NCBI RefSeq assembly: GCF_010093595.1
Contig: NW_022985451.1
Location: forward strand, 691,956-755,955
DNA: 64,000 nt
Source: Mytilinidion resinicola
Taxonomy: Eukaryota; Ascomycota; Dothideomycetes; Mytilinidiales; Mytilinidiaceae
Direction: 5' to 3'
Part shown: positions 22,053 through 33,896 of the stretch, piece by piece
How the letters are laid out: each line of letters starts with the position of its first letter
Numbering within the stretch: position 1 is the first letter of the stretch
The notes under the pieces: generated by a model
The model's input: the letters and a program-made list of their open reading frames with translations, nothing else
What the model was told of the DNA's origin: nothing
Databases searched by the model: none
Program-made: the position numbers and the translations under genes

Positions 22053-23200
22053 CGGTTAGATCAGTAAGTATTTGCAAAGAAATCGAGGCAAAACGTCCAC
22101 GCGAAGGTCCCCGAGTTGGCTTTTTTGCTTTTTTCCCTTTTCCTATATTTAAACATCACGCCCGTTTCTTTCGTTTTAAGAAGCAACTACACGGCGTGAA
22201 ACACAGTGTCTGAGTATCATCTATCGAAAAAAGTCTCGCATGGTTGAATCCGTAACTCTTCTTAACAAATTGAGGCAATGCGTCCACGCGGACTCCCCGG
22301 ACTTTACCTTTCTCTTAATTCGCATTCCACCAATCATCCAGGTTAAGGCGGCTGCTTCCGTACGTTGAAGCAACGACGAGGTGTAATATCCGTAGACCAC
22401 ACAACGGCTATCAAAAGCGTTTCTACACGGTTCTATGCGTGAATATTTGCAATATACCTCGACGACGCGTCCACGCGGAGCACCCTAAATTGGTCGTCCT
22501 CTTCCTTTCCCCCCCTATTATCCACTCAAATCATGGCGGTTGCTTCCGTGCCTTAAAGCAACTACGCAACGGCTTGCCCAGCGCGTACGCCACGTCTATA
22601 AGTACCCATCTCACACGGTCCGACTCATGAATATTTGCAATATAACTCCGCAATTCGTGTCCTTGAGCCGCTCAATGGCTTACCGTATGCCTATTGACCA
22701 TAACCCCAATTTTAGACCCTTACTGGGTGGGGTAGGGGGGTTAAGATGGGCAGACGCAGTGTACCCACCGCGTCCATCAAAAAGCCCTTTCCCACCGTTC
22801 GATCCGGCAATCCTTCCAACAAAACTTCGCAATTCGTAGCATTGAGCGCAATGACTTGCCGTAGACCTCCTACCATGCCTCCGGTTCCAGAGCTATCCTC
22901 TGGGGGCCAAGGACCGAGAGGATAGGTAGACGCAGCGTACCCACGACGTATTTCCAAATCCGTCTCACACAGTCCGATCCGTAACTCTTTCTAACAAAAC
23001 TACCCCAATTCGTATTCTTAAGCTCTTCGGTGGCTTACTTATGCCTATTACCATTGACTCCGGTTCCAGATCCTTACTTAAAGAGAATTTTTTAAAAAAA
23101 AAATCCACCAATATAAATAGACGCAGCGTGCCCACGGCGTCTATTAAAACCCCATACATACTCGGTTAGATCCGCAACTTCTTCCAGCCAAAAGCACCCA
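22053..23200 (+). repeat. diverged tandem array, about 188-bp period (array A)
   Basis: A core resembling cggttnnatccgtaact recurs at 22053, 22241, 22429, 22617, 22796, 22970 and 23163. The spacings are 188, 188, 188, 179, 174 and 193 bp. The first three units also share, in the same order, gcgtccacgcgga, ggcggttgcttccgt and aagcaac. Later units share agacgcagcgtacccac and caattcgta. Copies are strongly diverged, so the array is old. It has no protein-coding frame. Confidence 0.8.
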
Positions 23201-24423
23201 AGAGCCGTCGATTAGCCCACCGTTCGTGGGCGGCTATCTTTGCGGAGACCCAGCTCGGTCGTGTCGTGCGGCATGAATGTTGCTCAATCGAGGCACTGTA
23301 ATGGAATGAATAGATCCCCCCCCGGCTTCAACCTCAAGCTGATCGACGACGAGCGTGGTCTAGTTCTGACCAACGAGGCTCCCGTTCATACCTCTCGACG
23401 GGGCCAGAAATGATACATTTCTGGTGCTCTGATTTGGCGTGCTGCGGATCTGATATGCGAGAAAAGAGAGAGAGAGTGCGAATTAGAGCGCAAGCTGCAA
23501 CGTATTTGGTTCAAGGACAGGGGAGAGCGGCGGACTGGCTCCAGTCTCCTCCATCCAAACGCTCCCTATTCCAATGACTAGAATTTCAGCGTGCGCTGCC
23601 AATGGCATGTTCAATTGCAACTCATATGAAACGTCAAAAGGATGTACAAAGCTCACCACCCCTAGACCACCCCTAGTCTAGCTTTCAGTCCTTACCGTAG
23701 CTCCGACAGCAGCTTTAAGCTCTTGTATCTTCGAGGTTTCTTTTTATATCGAGTGAGATTTCGGCGCTGTGGCTATGCTTGGAAAGGATGGTAATAATAA
23801 GCTCAAATTAGGCATATAGACACGTCGAAGTGGTCTGAATTCATATGATACATCCATATTCTCGTGGCTGTCAACTGCAGGCTTGTCCAACGCCGTTTTC
23901 CGTGGCTCGGTCGGTTGTAGGTGAAGCATGGATAACCTGGCATCCATATCCATTAGTTCCGCTGAAACGCCGTCCAAGAATGCGTGGGCCCACGTATGTG
24001 TAGTTCTCAAGGATGGCGAACATGGGTGACGTGTAAATGCACGGATGGAGAGAGAGCCAAGGTCGTACAATTAGGTATCCATGGCTGGGTATCAGAACTG
24101 CCTACCCCCCACGCGGCCCCCGCCTCCCCACCACCCGTCCTGTTCCATGGTTCTCCGGCAACTGGTCAACACTCACACTGAGGAGAGACAGGCCAGCTTT
24201 CTCCCGAAGACACACGCCTTATCTCTACACGCTCGCCTCTTATTCCAAAACGCATCCCTATCCTGATTTCAGAAGACAACGCAGAAAGGGGAAAAAAGGG
24301 CAGCTACGAAAGCTGGGAGCTCATGAAAAGACGCATACTTCTACCCAAGCGGGATGACAGCGCTCCCTCTTTCTGACAGGGGCGGTAGCAGAGGCGGATG
24401 TGTAGCACCCCCGAGTTGGTTCT
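23201..24423. other. intergenic, no gene seen
   Basis: Lies between array A and the 3' end of the penta-EF-hand gene. An open frame at 23744-24070 on the minus strand has no family features. A short GA-rich run lies near 23460. Confidence 0.4.
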
Positions 24424-25848
24424 CTATCGTTGCGCGATGATCTCTAATACAAGCCCGTATCAGTGACGGGGGAGATTGAGTTGAAGAGAAAAAGCATTTG
24501 CGCACCTGTGAGAAACTCTTCGCTGTGCATTGAAGAATGGGTTAGCAGGTTTTGTAATGATGGGTCTCTAATGTAGGAATCAAGCTGGGGGGACGTACAA
24601 ACTCAAAGTGATATACCCATCCCGGTCCTCGTCGTACTTCTTGAACACGTCTGTCATACGCTTCAAGCTGATACAAGCCTGAACAAATAGGTCGAAGCTA
24701 ATGGCGTTTTCACCGCGCCGGTCGTACGTGCGGTAGAGGAGTGTGACGAATTGAGGAGAGAGACGGTAACCAAACGCAATGAGCGCATCACTGAACTCCC
24801 TGTAGGAGATGCTGCCCGATTGGTCCACGTCAAAGCGGTCGAACAGGTTGCGCCAGGCAGAGAGAAATCCCCAGAGACCACTTTTTGGACATTAGCACAT
24901 GTGCTAGAGTATTTTCGAGGGGTGAGTGCTGTACCAGAATTCGTCAAAGTTGATGGCGCCCGAACGGTCCGTGTCGAACATTCTTCAGTCAAATCAGCGC
25001 GTGTCCTCCACGTACAATGCTTTTGAGCACGGGGTTAACTGCTAGGTGTACCTTATCATCATCCGCACAGTATGCGGATCGAATGGAGACCAGTCACCAT
25101 TCACCAGCGCTGTTCGCAGCTCAGCTTCAGACAATTGCCCGCTTCCTGCGACAGTGTTAACCCTTCAGTCCTAGACATGCGTTGCCGATCACATGCTGGT
25201 AAGAGTCGCGTACCGTCCTTATCGACCGTCCCAAACAGCTTCCAAAGGCCCTCTCTGTCGTTCCCGTCCCTTGGTGGGGCAGGTGTCGGAGGGGGCCTGT
25301 TTGCAATCGGCGGTCGGTTGTGATAGCCTGCGGGCGGAGGACCCTGGCCATAGCTTTGCGGAGGCGGAGAGCCCAAGCCGTGCGAGTCGTATCTCGCAGG
25401 ATGCTGGTCGTAACGCGGGCTGTGGGTCCGCCCGTCGTTGAAGCTGGCGGGGCGATCGCCATATCCGGCCTGTGGAGGGGGTCTATCATTGTACGCGCCT
25501 GGCGGTGGTCGCTCGGCATAGGGATCTCTACCTCCTTGGCCATAGCTGTTACTGTGAGGTCGCCCGTAGCGGTCGTCGGGTCGCAGTTGCTGCGAGGGGA
25601 GAGATGGAGGGGGTTTGCCGTAGTCGGGGCGGGTGTTTGACTTGTTAGGGGGAGGTCGCGAGGAGGCTTGCTGTTGAGCCATCATGGCAGCAGCCTGAGG
25701 TTCTGTTAGTCCAGACCGTAGTGGATGTAGTGGATACATCGAAGACGAGGCGTGGTGGTGGGGTCGCATCGGGGCTGGAGGGTCTGACCTGCTCGGGCTC
25801 CGCATGGGCGGGCAGCGCATCGGGATTGTAGCCCTTGTTGTATGCCAT
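24424..25848 (-). CDS. penta-EF-hand calcium-binding protein (ALG-2/peflin type)
   Basis: Seven exons: 25848-25789, 25694-25214, 25145-25052, 24982-24935, 24880-24599, 24522-24506 and 24443-24424, giving 333 aa. The last two exons are only 17 and 20 nt and yield the ending FEEFLTEIIAQR, typical of the family. The N-terminal half is rich in Pro, Gly, Tyr and Arg, as in peflin and ALG-2 relatives. EF-hand loops are visible: DKDGSGQLSEAE (EF1), DTDRSGAINFDE (EF2), DVDQSGSISYRE (EF3), a degenerate DRRGENAISFD (EF4) and DEDRDGYITLSFEE (EF5). Family knowledge: these proteins sense calcium at membranes, ER-exit sites or the cortex and dimerise through EF5. The Gly/Pro tail would bind membrane or partners. 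Confidence 0.9.
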
Positions 25849-27368
25849 CGTGGGGAATGTGTGAGGGAGAAGGTCGCTCCAGGTTATGCGGAGGAGAGAG
25901 GTGGGTTATAGGACGGCAGATGAGGCTCCAGGGCTCCCACAGCCTCGTGCGGCTGACGAGTGACGGATCTGTCCGCCGGTCGGAATGCCGGTTCCACCGC
26001 AGTGCTTGCTGGCAGCCAGACGACGGCAGGCTGTGTGAGGCGTGCAATTAGGTTGGCCTTTCAATACAAGGGGGCGTCGAGGCTTGGTAGTAATATTCGG
26101 AGTGTAGAGATAGCAATAGAGGTGGAAGCTTCACAGATCCGAGTCGGCAGACGTCCACGAGGCGAGGGGTCTTTGCCAAGTTGGTGGGGGCTTTCGACCT
26201 GCATGCACGAATCGTCTCTATTTCTGGAATGGCGAAGGATCTGCCGCTTTTGCCATTTGAGAGTCTCCGGAACTGCTGATGGCGGCGTATCTCATCATTT
26301 ACTGTACAAGGGCTGGAAGGATCCATTATCAGGCAAACATATTATGCCTTTGGCCTCAAAAGCTGAGACTGCAACATTACCATGGAAATGAGTTTCGTTG
26401 AAGCTGTGCATGTCCGGGAGATAAGTGAGGCCTTGATGCGGTCCCTGATATGGACACCTGAAACTTGATTAGGTGGCCTGGAAGGGCATTTTGACGCACT
26501 GTGGATTTGTGGCTGCCTGAATCAGACTTTCAGTTCATGAATTGCCACCCAATTGCAACCCGCATGAGTGAGGCTAGACCGGACATCTCACATACGAAAT
26601 CTTTAGAGGCCAACATCCCCCTGACACACAGCCAAGGCTTCATGCTTCTGTTTGCTCTATTCCACCTGTCGACTTCAGCCTCCTTCTCGTCGATGCCGTG
26701 GAACATACCTGTGTAAGGTCACCGATATTCACAGCGTCTTGTGATTGAGTCAAGCAGAAGTCTTCATCTTCACGCAAATCGCGCTGTTTTCAAGTATTTA
26801 CAATCCGTCATTTCCTATGCTCTGCGCTGAATCTCACACAAGCCCCCGGGCCCATCTCATCACCCCAAACCACCGGCAGCACAGAAGCACCAAGAAGCAA
26901 ACCATAACGATGAAAAGCAATGCACCTAGGCTCAGCCCATTCCGAAGAGCGAAAGAAAGAGGACACGACCACGAATCGCGCCATATGCCTGCCTTGGCAG
27001 CGCCCCTCCACGAAGTCGCGGTGGCCGCACCGCCCAAAGACAAAAGAAGCGATCGTGACCATCCCCAGGGTATCCGAAACCGGCTCCAGGCTCCATAACT
27101 ATTCCCCCCCAAAAATGGTGAAACGCAGACAAACGACTCCCTTCCAACAGAAACGAATGTGGGGAAGTAGTACAGTAAGGAAATGCAGAACAGAAACAAA
27201 AACGGACACACGGCGCTTTTGACCTCTGTATAACAATCTCGGAAGACATAGGAACATGGAGACCGCCGCGAGAAAAGGTAGGGCATGGCTTGTAGTTTCG
27301 TCATTCCCCACATGATTCGGTCTACGCCGCGTATAAGGCCGTTGAAGATAGACATGACACCGTAACAC
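25849..27368. other. intergenic, no gene seen
   Basis: Contains the promoter of the penta-EF-hand gene and the 3' end of the MADS gene. Overlapping open frames on both strands near 26830-27370 look like chance frames in the MADS 3' region. Nothing else recognised. Confidence 0.4.
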
Positions 27369-29204
27369 TTATCCCTTCATTCTTTTCGTATTCCCCGATT
27401 CCGACCCCTCGGAGGTTTTGCGCTTCCGGTCAGCGGGGTCTTCTCTCCCGAAACTGGGCCCGTTGGTTACAACAGGCGTTTGAAATGTGAGAGGACTTGG
27501 GAGCATGTTGTTGGAATCTCCTCTAAAGGAGGTCCAGTCAGCATAGAAGCTGGACGGTGAAGGAAGCAGACTATTCTCCACAAACCGACTGGGGAGAGCA
27601 GATATGGGCGTTTCCATTTCGCTCCTACTCCCGTAGGAACTGTTTTGGTTTGGTGGAGGAGGCCGCGCAAATGGGTTTGGTGGACCGGTAGCCCCAGCAC
27701 TCATGAGAGTACCAGCGCTTGGTGATGGCGGAGGAAGCAAGACCCCTGATGAGTGTGAGTCTACCGTGCTTGTCCTCGCTGGAGTCACGCCTGTGGTCCC
27801 TGATTCCTTGGGCGATGAATCAGCAGTTGCGCTCCCAGCATCTGAATGCTCGCTAGGAATCTGCACTGTGAGCTTTGGTCGTTTTGGATCAGTTTGCATG
27901 CTATTGGTCCGGGATGGAGGAGGAATATTAGGCGCCGAAGATGTCGAGGCAGTCCGCTGAGGGTGATTAGGTGGTTGCTGAGAGCGCGGTTGAGGTGGGG
28001 AATGTCCATTCGCTTGTGCTCGGGCCATGGATGCAACGTCGATAGACTGGGAACGTGGCCCCATTTCGAGCTTCACTGGGCCCTCTGGGCGAGGTACATC
28101 TATGTTACTGTTGCCCCAATGCTGGGCCAGCATTGAACGGCTATCTTCTATAGGAGTGAAAATGCTATGTTGCTTCGCAGTTGAGGGGAGTGGTTTTGGT
28201 TGCGGCAGGGGAGGACTTTGAAATTGGTTTTGCAAATTGGTTTGCTGGGGCTGGGGAGGAGAAGGATGGGGCATGGACGATTGGGCGCGGTTGTCTTGCG
28301 GAAAAGCTGGCGGCATTGACTGCCGCCTTTGCTCCTGCTGCTGCTGCTGCTGCATAAACTGCGCGACTTGCGGCTGAGGTGGAGGGTGTGTATATTGGAA
28401 CTGCGGGGGAGGACCTGGAGGGCCTGGCGCACCTTTAGCGGGCATTCCTTGGGCGGCCTGGGGGTTGTAAAAAGGCGGGTTTGGCACGAAAGCATAATTG
28501 TCGGGTTGAACAGGGGCTTGCGACTGCTGATGATGGTGGGGAGGGACGAGATTCGAGCTTTGGCGACGGATGTGTGCAGCGCGAGAGTCGGGTCGGGAGA
28601 TGCCTGGCGGGCCGGGTGACGAATGGCGATTGTGGAAGGGAATCTGGCCGTTGCCGATGGGAGGAGAGGCGCTGGGTGCGTGGTTCCTCATGTGCTGGAA
28701 CGCGGGTTGGGTGTGGAGATGGGGGGGCATCATATGCTCGGGCGGAGTATGTGAGTCGCGTGGTGGCGAGCCGCCTATTATCTCGTCCTCTTCATCCTCA
28801 TCATCGCCCTCCTTCTTTCCCATGAAGTCCGCGGGCCCTTTAAGCTCGTGTGCGCCGCCATACTAAAGGAAAGTGTCAGCTATCGCTCCTACGTGGAACG
28901 AGATGGAAACTAACGTATTGATGGCGGCCGATGATATCGTTGATGTTGGCCGATGAAAACTCATACAGCTTCTTGTTGTGGCCGTAGATGATCACGGCAA
29001 CCTCTACGGAACAGAGCACAGAGAGCTCGTGGGCCTTCTTGAACAGCCCGCCCTTGCGCTTGAGGAACGTGCTGCGCGATGAGACATCAACTACTGGTCG
29101 TGGACGAGGCGCAACGGCACCGCTGGCCGACAGGAGGAGGGAACTCACACCGAACGATTGCGATCGTCCTTGATGGCCTTGATCTCAATCTTCCTGCGAC
29201 CCAT
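27369..29204 (-). CDS. RLM1: MADS-box transcription factor, RLM1/SMP1 (MEF2-like) type
   Basis: Three exons: 29204-29149, 29071-28915 and 28862-27369, giving 568 aa. The MADS domain is at the very N-terminus ([57 protein letters not shown]), with the GRRKI start of the MEF2/RLM1 group rather than the SRF group. It is followed by the fungal extension [17 protein letters not shown]. The rest is a disordered activation region, rich in Pro, Gln and Ser, with a short polyQ (near 28340). A nuclear basic patch ([15 protein letters not shown]) lies at the C-terminus. Family knowledge: Rlm1/RlmA is activated by the cell-wall integrity MAP kinase and drives cell-wall genes. Both introns sit inside or just after the MADS domain. 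Confidence 0.93.
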
Positions 29205-31055
29205 GCTTTATATAGGGCGCGCTAGGAACGCGCGCATCAGTAGGAAGCGTGTGTAGATGAACGATTCGAGAAGGATGCGAGTGCCTTGGTTTCAGGGTTT
29301 CGGCCAGTCGCGATGTTGACGGGACCGTGGGAGTGTCGACGCGGACGAGGCAACCCGTAGGAGAATATATGTAGGTGTTGTGAGTGGGGACGTTGATATG
29401 CGGCTCTCGAGGTGCCTTGGCTTGGGTCGGAAGGTCTGGGTTTCTCGAAGGTGTGGGCGTTGGAGACTCTATATTTAGGCTCCGTCGGTGGCCTCCCTTG
29501 TCGGACAATTTGCGCGGGCGGGCTTGATTGGGCACGCGCCGCGACATCGCGGGTAATTTGCGACCTTTCTGCGTCGGGCGTAGGCCGAACGAGGTCTATT
29601 TTGGGGTCATTCACTCTGCACGGGCGCCCATCTGCAACAGCGTTCCAAGCTTCGCGTGCTGCTCCAGAGAGATTGCCCCGGCCCGCTCCACCACTCCTCT
29701 GCCGGCTGCACCCACTGACGCATCTTTCTGTCCGCCGTGGCCCTCCCGGCTGCCAGACGGCACTGTCAGCAGCGGCCTGCAGCACGCAGGCACCGACACC
29801 TCCCGCGGCCCTGGGAACCCATACGTCGACCGCAAATATAGCAAGGCACCTCGTCCTCTCCAGCACCAAAGCACTGCGGCATGCCCAGCTAAATCGGTCG
29901 CCGCCCTGGGGGAGTCGGTGCTGGGCGCTGCTGGGCGCTGCTGCAAACGCGTCGGCCTCTCTCCCGCTCACCGAGCTGGCAGGTTGTGCATCGCAACGGC
30001 CTACAACGACGAGGCTCGTCGGGAGAGGGAGACGTGAGACCCATGCCCTGTGGCGGCCCGCACGGCGGAAGGAGCTTGTTCAACGCATGCACGGGGCTGC
30101 TCGAGGCAGACTACCAGGCCAAGCGCCAATCGAAGCCTCGGACGACGCCGCGATATCGAAAAGCTCCAGAGCGCACGGCGGTGCGAGCGGAGATTTCTGG
30201 CGTAACTACTGTGAAACGCTCACCTCGATGCTCGTGTACCGCGAGATCGCTCGCCACCGCTGTCACTCAGCGTCGATCCGAGTACGGCAGCAGCTGATCG
30301 TGGGTGCTCGTGGAGAGTAGCGGCAGGCAGCTGTACGTACCTACAGTGGAGACGCAGGTCAGAAGCTTGCCTCGCTTCTGTATTGTCTCCACCGCGAGTT
30401 GTCCATCGCGGCCACGGTCGTCTCCACGGTCGTTTCCGTCGCGGCCATCGGGTTCCGAAAGGGCGAATGGAGTGACGCCGAGCAGAGTGTGCAGGCAATG
30501 CCGGCTTCGCGAGCTCGATAAGGGCGTGCTGAAACGCAACTGGACGGTGTGCATGCGCGGGCATTGGGTGAGGTTGGAATTGAAGCCAGCCAGGCGGTGA
30601 TGTTCGCGGTTAAGCGCCCCAGCCACTGCCGTTCCTCATGCACGCCGGCCTATGTTTAGATCTATCTTTAGCACCACCTGCACCCATCTCACCACCATGC
30701 GTCATCCATCCCGCCTCTGCTCCACCATCAGTCGAGCCTCGAGCATTGCCACGGCAAACATGAGGGGCTCCGCCAATGCTCTGCCCACCGCACGTGCATC
30801 CTCCCTGTGTCACACATTGAGGCTGACTTCTGTGCTGTAGACGCTCTCGATCGCATTCGCGCACCTCAGCACGTTGGCATTACACAAGGCCAGGCCAATT
30901 GTAGCCCTACGCAACGGCTTCTTCACCTATTCCTGACCCCCCCACACCCGACACCGTGGATCTGCCCCTCGCGTACCCCTCACTAAGCTTGGTGTTTCTA
31001 TTCACAGACCGCCCGCAGGAGCCGCATCCCTCGCAGCCCTGCATCTGGATCCGCC
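29205..31055. other. 1.85-kb gene-free stretch upstream of the MADS gene
   Basis: GC-rich, with long open frames on both strands (for example 29412-30320 plus) that lack domains, so they are probably spurious. A long leader and promoter for the MADS gene is the simplest reading. A short direct repeat (ctgggcgctg, twice) is near 29930. Confidence 0.4.
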
Positions 31056-31530
31056 CTACGCCTTTTGTGGATCGTGGCCCCAGTTCTTCAGCGACTTGGC
31101 CGACTTGCTGTCCGGATTCTGCTTGGCCGTGGACTCTTGCGCGAGGTGCCGTTTACAGTAAGCTACCACTCGGCGCATATGGTCAATGTCCTCCTGATCG
31201 TACCCGTCTGGGTCCTTCTCCGGGTTCTTCTCGAGGATCTTTATGATCTTGCGCCCGCTGTACAGGAGGCGTCAGAACGCACTGATATGCAAAGAAGGAA
31301 GATATGTTTAGACAGACCTCTCGTGGCCGATCGTTTCGCCCGATCCGTCGTCCTTGCTCCAACCCGCGCCCGTGGATTCATCCTTCCCCAGCCAGTCCTT
31401 TAAATCCCCTGCGCTCATGTTGACGAGCTCATTAAACTCGCTGCAGGTATTCTAGGATCAGCACCAGGATTGTACCGAGTGCCTGGAAGAGGCGTGCGTA
31501 CCTGATGACTGTGTCGGTATCTTTAACCAT
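31056..31530 (-). CDS. DUF3140 family protein
   Basis: Three exons: 31530-31502, 31440-31318 and 31257-31056, with introns of 61 and 60 nt, giving 117 aa. The joins I|SEFNELVNM and GHE|SGRKIIKIL fall exactly on the family pattern. Visible family hallmarks are ELVNMSAGDLKDWL, a GWSK / GETIGHESGRKI block, DHMRRVVAYCKRHLAQ, and a C-terminal SLKNWGHDP. I recognise this as DUF3140, known mainly from actinobacteria and other bacteria and from some fungi. Its molecular role is not established. It is easily missed in gene calls because all three exons are short. The introns show it is adapted to a fungal nucleus, so it is not contamination. Bacterial origin by old transfer is inferred. Confidence 0.85.
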
Positions 31531-33896
31531 TTTCACGGCGCGTATGGAATTTGAAGAAGGGTCGTTTCAGCTTGGTTTCCAGTCTCGAAGATGCTATTCT
31601 TGACTGTCTGGGATCGATGTCTGTGGACGCAGAGAGGGAGGTTCAAAGAGAGGGACGACGACTAACTGCGTCGACGTTGTGGGATGTCGAATGCATGATG
31701 TCACCATTAACCTGAAAGAGCACTCTCCGTCTAACGCCGCTACTGCAAAGCCCCGAGCCAGAGGGACTGGATCAGAGGATTAAGGCCCTTGCCGAGAAAT
31801 CAAACCGAGAATCTACAGCATCTGTAAGTCCCGTCACGCCTCCAGAAGCGTCTAGTTCGATTGTCGCACATGTCTGAGATCTGGGTGACCCCCGCGGAGA
31901 GTAAGTTTAGGCTTCAGGCGTCCAGTGCTCGAGCTCAATCGACATGGGGATGAGGTAAGGATGCTTAATCTTCTTCAGTGCTCGACAACAGACGCCACGA
32001 TGGGCTTCTGACCATTCCTCCAAGGCCCTATTTGACGTTCTCCTATGGTAGGGTGACTTTTGTTGGATGTACTTTCGGAAAATGTTCTCCGTTGAGACCG
32101 ATTCTGCGGGCTTGAATCCTTCGAGATCAGTTTAGCACACCAACGACTGGGGGAGGCTACCTGACAAACGCAGGAAAGTATCTATACAGGACACACCATT
32201 TTCTATAAGATCACTTCGATGATTGGATAATATTCCGCAGCAAGCCGAATGATCTTATATTATGTCACGAAGTAACTTATGTTTCTTTACGATCTCTTTT
32301 TTGGCCCCCATTTACTCATAGACTGTTTTTCCGCACTGAATATCTCTCTTTTCATTTTGATATAAGCACCAACTTTGTCGAGAGTTGACTGCACTCTATA
32401 TTGAAGCCACCCCGCATGTACACCTCACGACACATCGTATCGGACTAAAGAAAGGGGAGAGCATCAAGGTGGCCAAACAGGTGCGTTTAAAACTCCCCAA
32501 TGTCTACCAGCTTTGGAATCACGGTCACAGGCACGAAGCATCCTCCGGCCATCCCAACCACAGGAACATTACGGCCCTTCCATCAATGTCAAAGCACGAG
32601 ACTCTGAATCACACACGCGTCAATAGGATGACTCGTGGACGCGAGAACGAAGCCCGTGGAATTATCACATCTCACCACCGCAGCTGGCATGACGAAGCCG
32701 CCGCGTAATACCACCGCTCTCAGAATATTATCAGACGTTCTAGCCTAATACCCACTACCCTGGATACCGACCCCCGAATGCGCATAGATTACCGTGGTTC
32801 AAACTATGAGAATGAAAGGCTAGACCTGTCGTGCTAAGCCCTACGACGTATGCCCAGGCTTTCATACTTGGTTAGCAGAATCTGCTCGATAAGGCATGTG
32901 ATCATGTGATCATCACGTGACTCGCCTTATATCAGGGAATATAAACTTTGCTCGAATGAATGTTTGTGATTGACCGTGAGAATATCTATGGGGTTTCAGA
33001 CGGCACGCAGAGGACAAATATGGAGGGTGGGTGTTTGAAAAGGCGGCAACGGGAAACCTTATGGCCCTGGAGGTTGCGTTCAAAGCATCACATCGAAACT
33101 ATACATGTTGGGGTTCGTGTGGTCGCTCAAACCAGCGTTTGGCCGCGCAAATGGTGTCCGTGGCTGGGATCGCCAGCAGACTTGAATGGATACGATGGAG
33201 TTGTCTGGGGTTGTGGACTCTCACCACTCTATGAGTTTGATGGTGTTCAGCATCTTTAGACTTGGTCAGCGCCCGCATTTCTTTACGCATCTTCACAACA
33301 CGTTTCGAATACTAAGAAATCTTGGCCTAAAGCATGGGTTCTGAGTGATATGCGTGCTTAGCGAAGGGGCGGTAGTGATGAGCAGCGAATTCGGTGAAAA
33401 CAGTGCCCAACTTCCAGACACCGGGTCCGCGTCGAAATCCTCCATGCGATATTTGAAACTCCATCCAGCTCCCACCGGGCACAACAAACTCCGTTGGCCT
33501 TTTTTTCTCATAGCTTTTTGATGCCACCACATGGTTTCGCAATATCGGGTTAGATAATCCCACTCTCATCTACGTGCGAGACTATGAGGAAAGAGGGGCA
33601 AACCTAACTGTTCTAGCAGAAGATTTATACCCCCTTTGGATCGGCAGCACGTGCGAGCGTCCAATTGACGTGATATATGTATACTCACTACTCCCTACCT
33701 CCATGCGCAGGCCCGTTGAATTCCTCGAACTTTAGAAGTCACGTATAAGTATAAGGTGAAATTTCCATTAAGAGTACAGTAATGTCGAACCGAATGCCGA
33801 AACTTTTGCCATGCCTAATATATAGACATATACCTACCTTGAAAACCCCCGAGTAATAAATACAATCCTGACGCGGATGTACAAGACACAAGAAAC
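31531..33896. other. 2.4-kb gene-poor stretch, possible gene relic near 31711
   Basis: No complete gene is supported. At 31711-31875 on the plus strand a protein-like frame (SPEPEGLDQRIKALAEKS) is preceded by a possible acceptor (CTGAAAG) and includes a GTAAGT, so it could be a leftover exon. The remainder, 31900-33890, is close to 50% AT with no recognisable feature. Confidence 0.4.

Noticed and set aside
23744..24070. 108-residue minus-strand open frame
   Set aside because: No family pattern or neighbour support; ordinary spacer.
29412..30320. 302-residue open frame on the plus strand upstream of the MADS gene
   Set aside because: GC-rich, overlapped by long frames on the other strand, no domain or splice logic; composition-driven.
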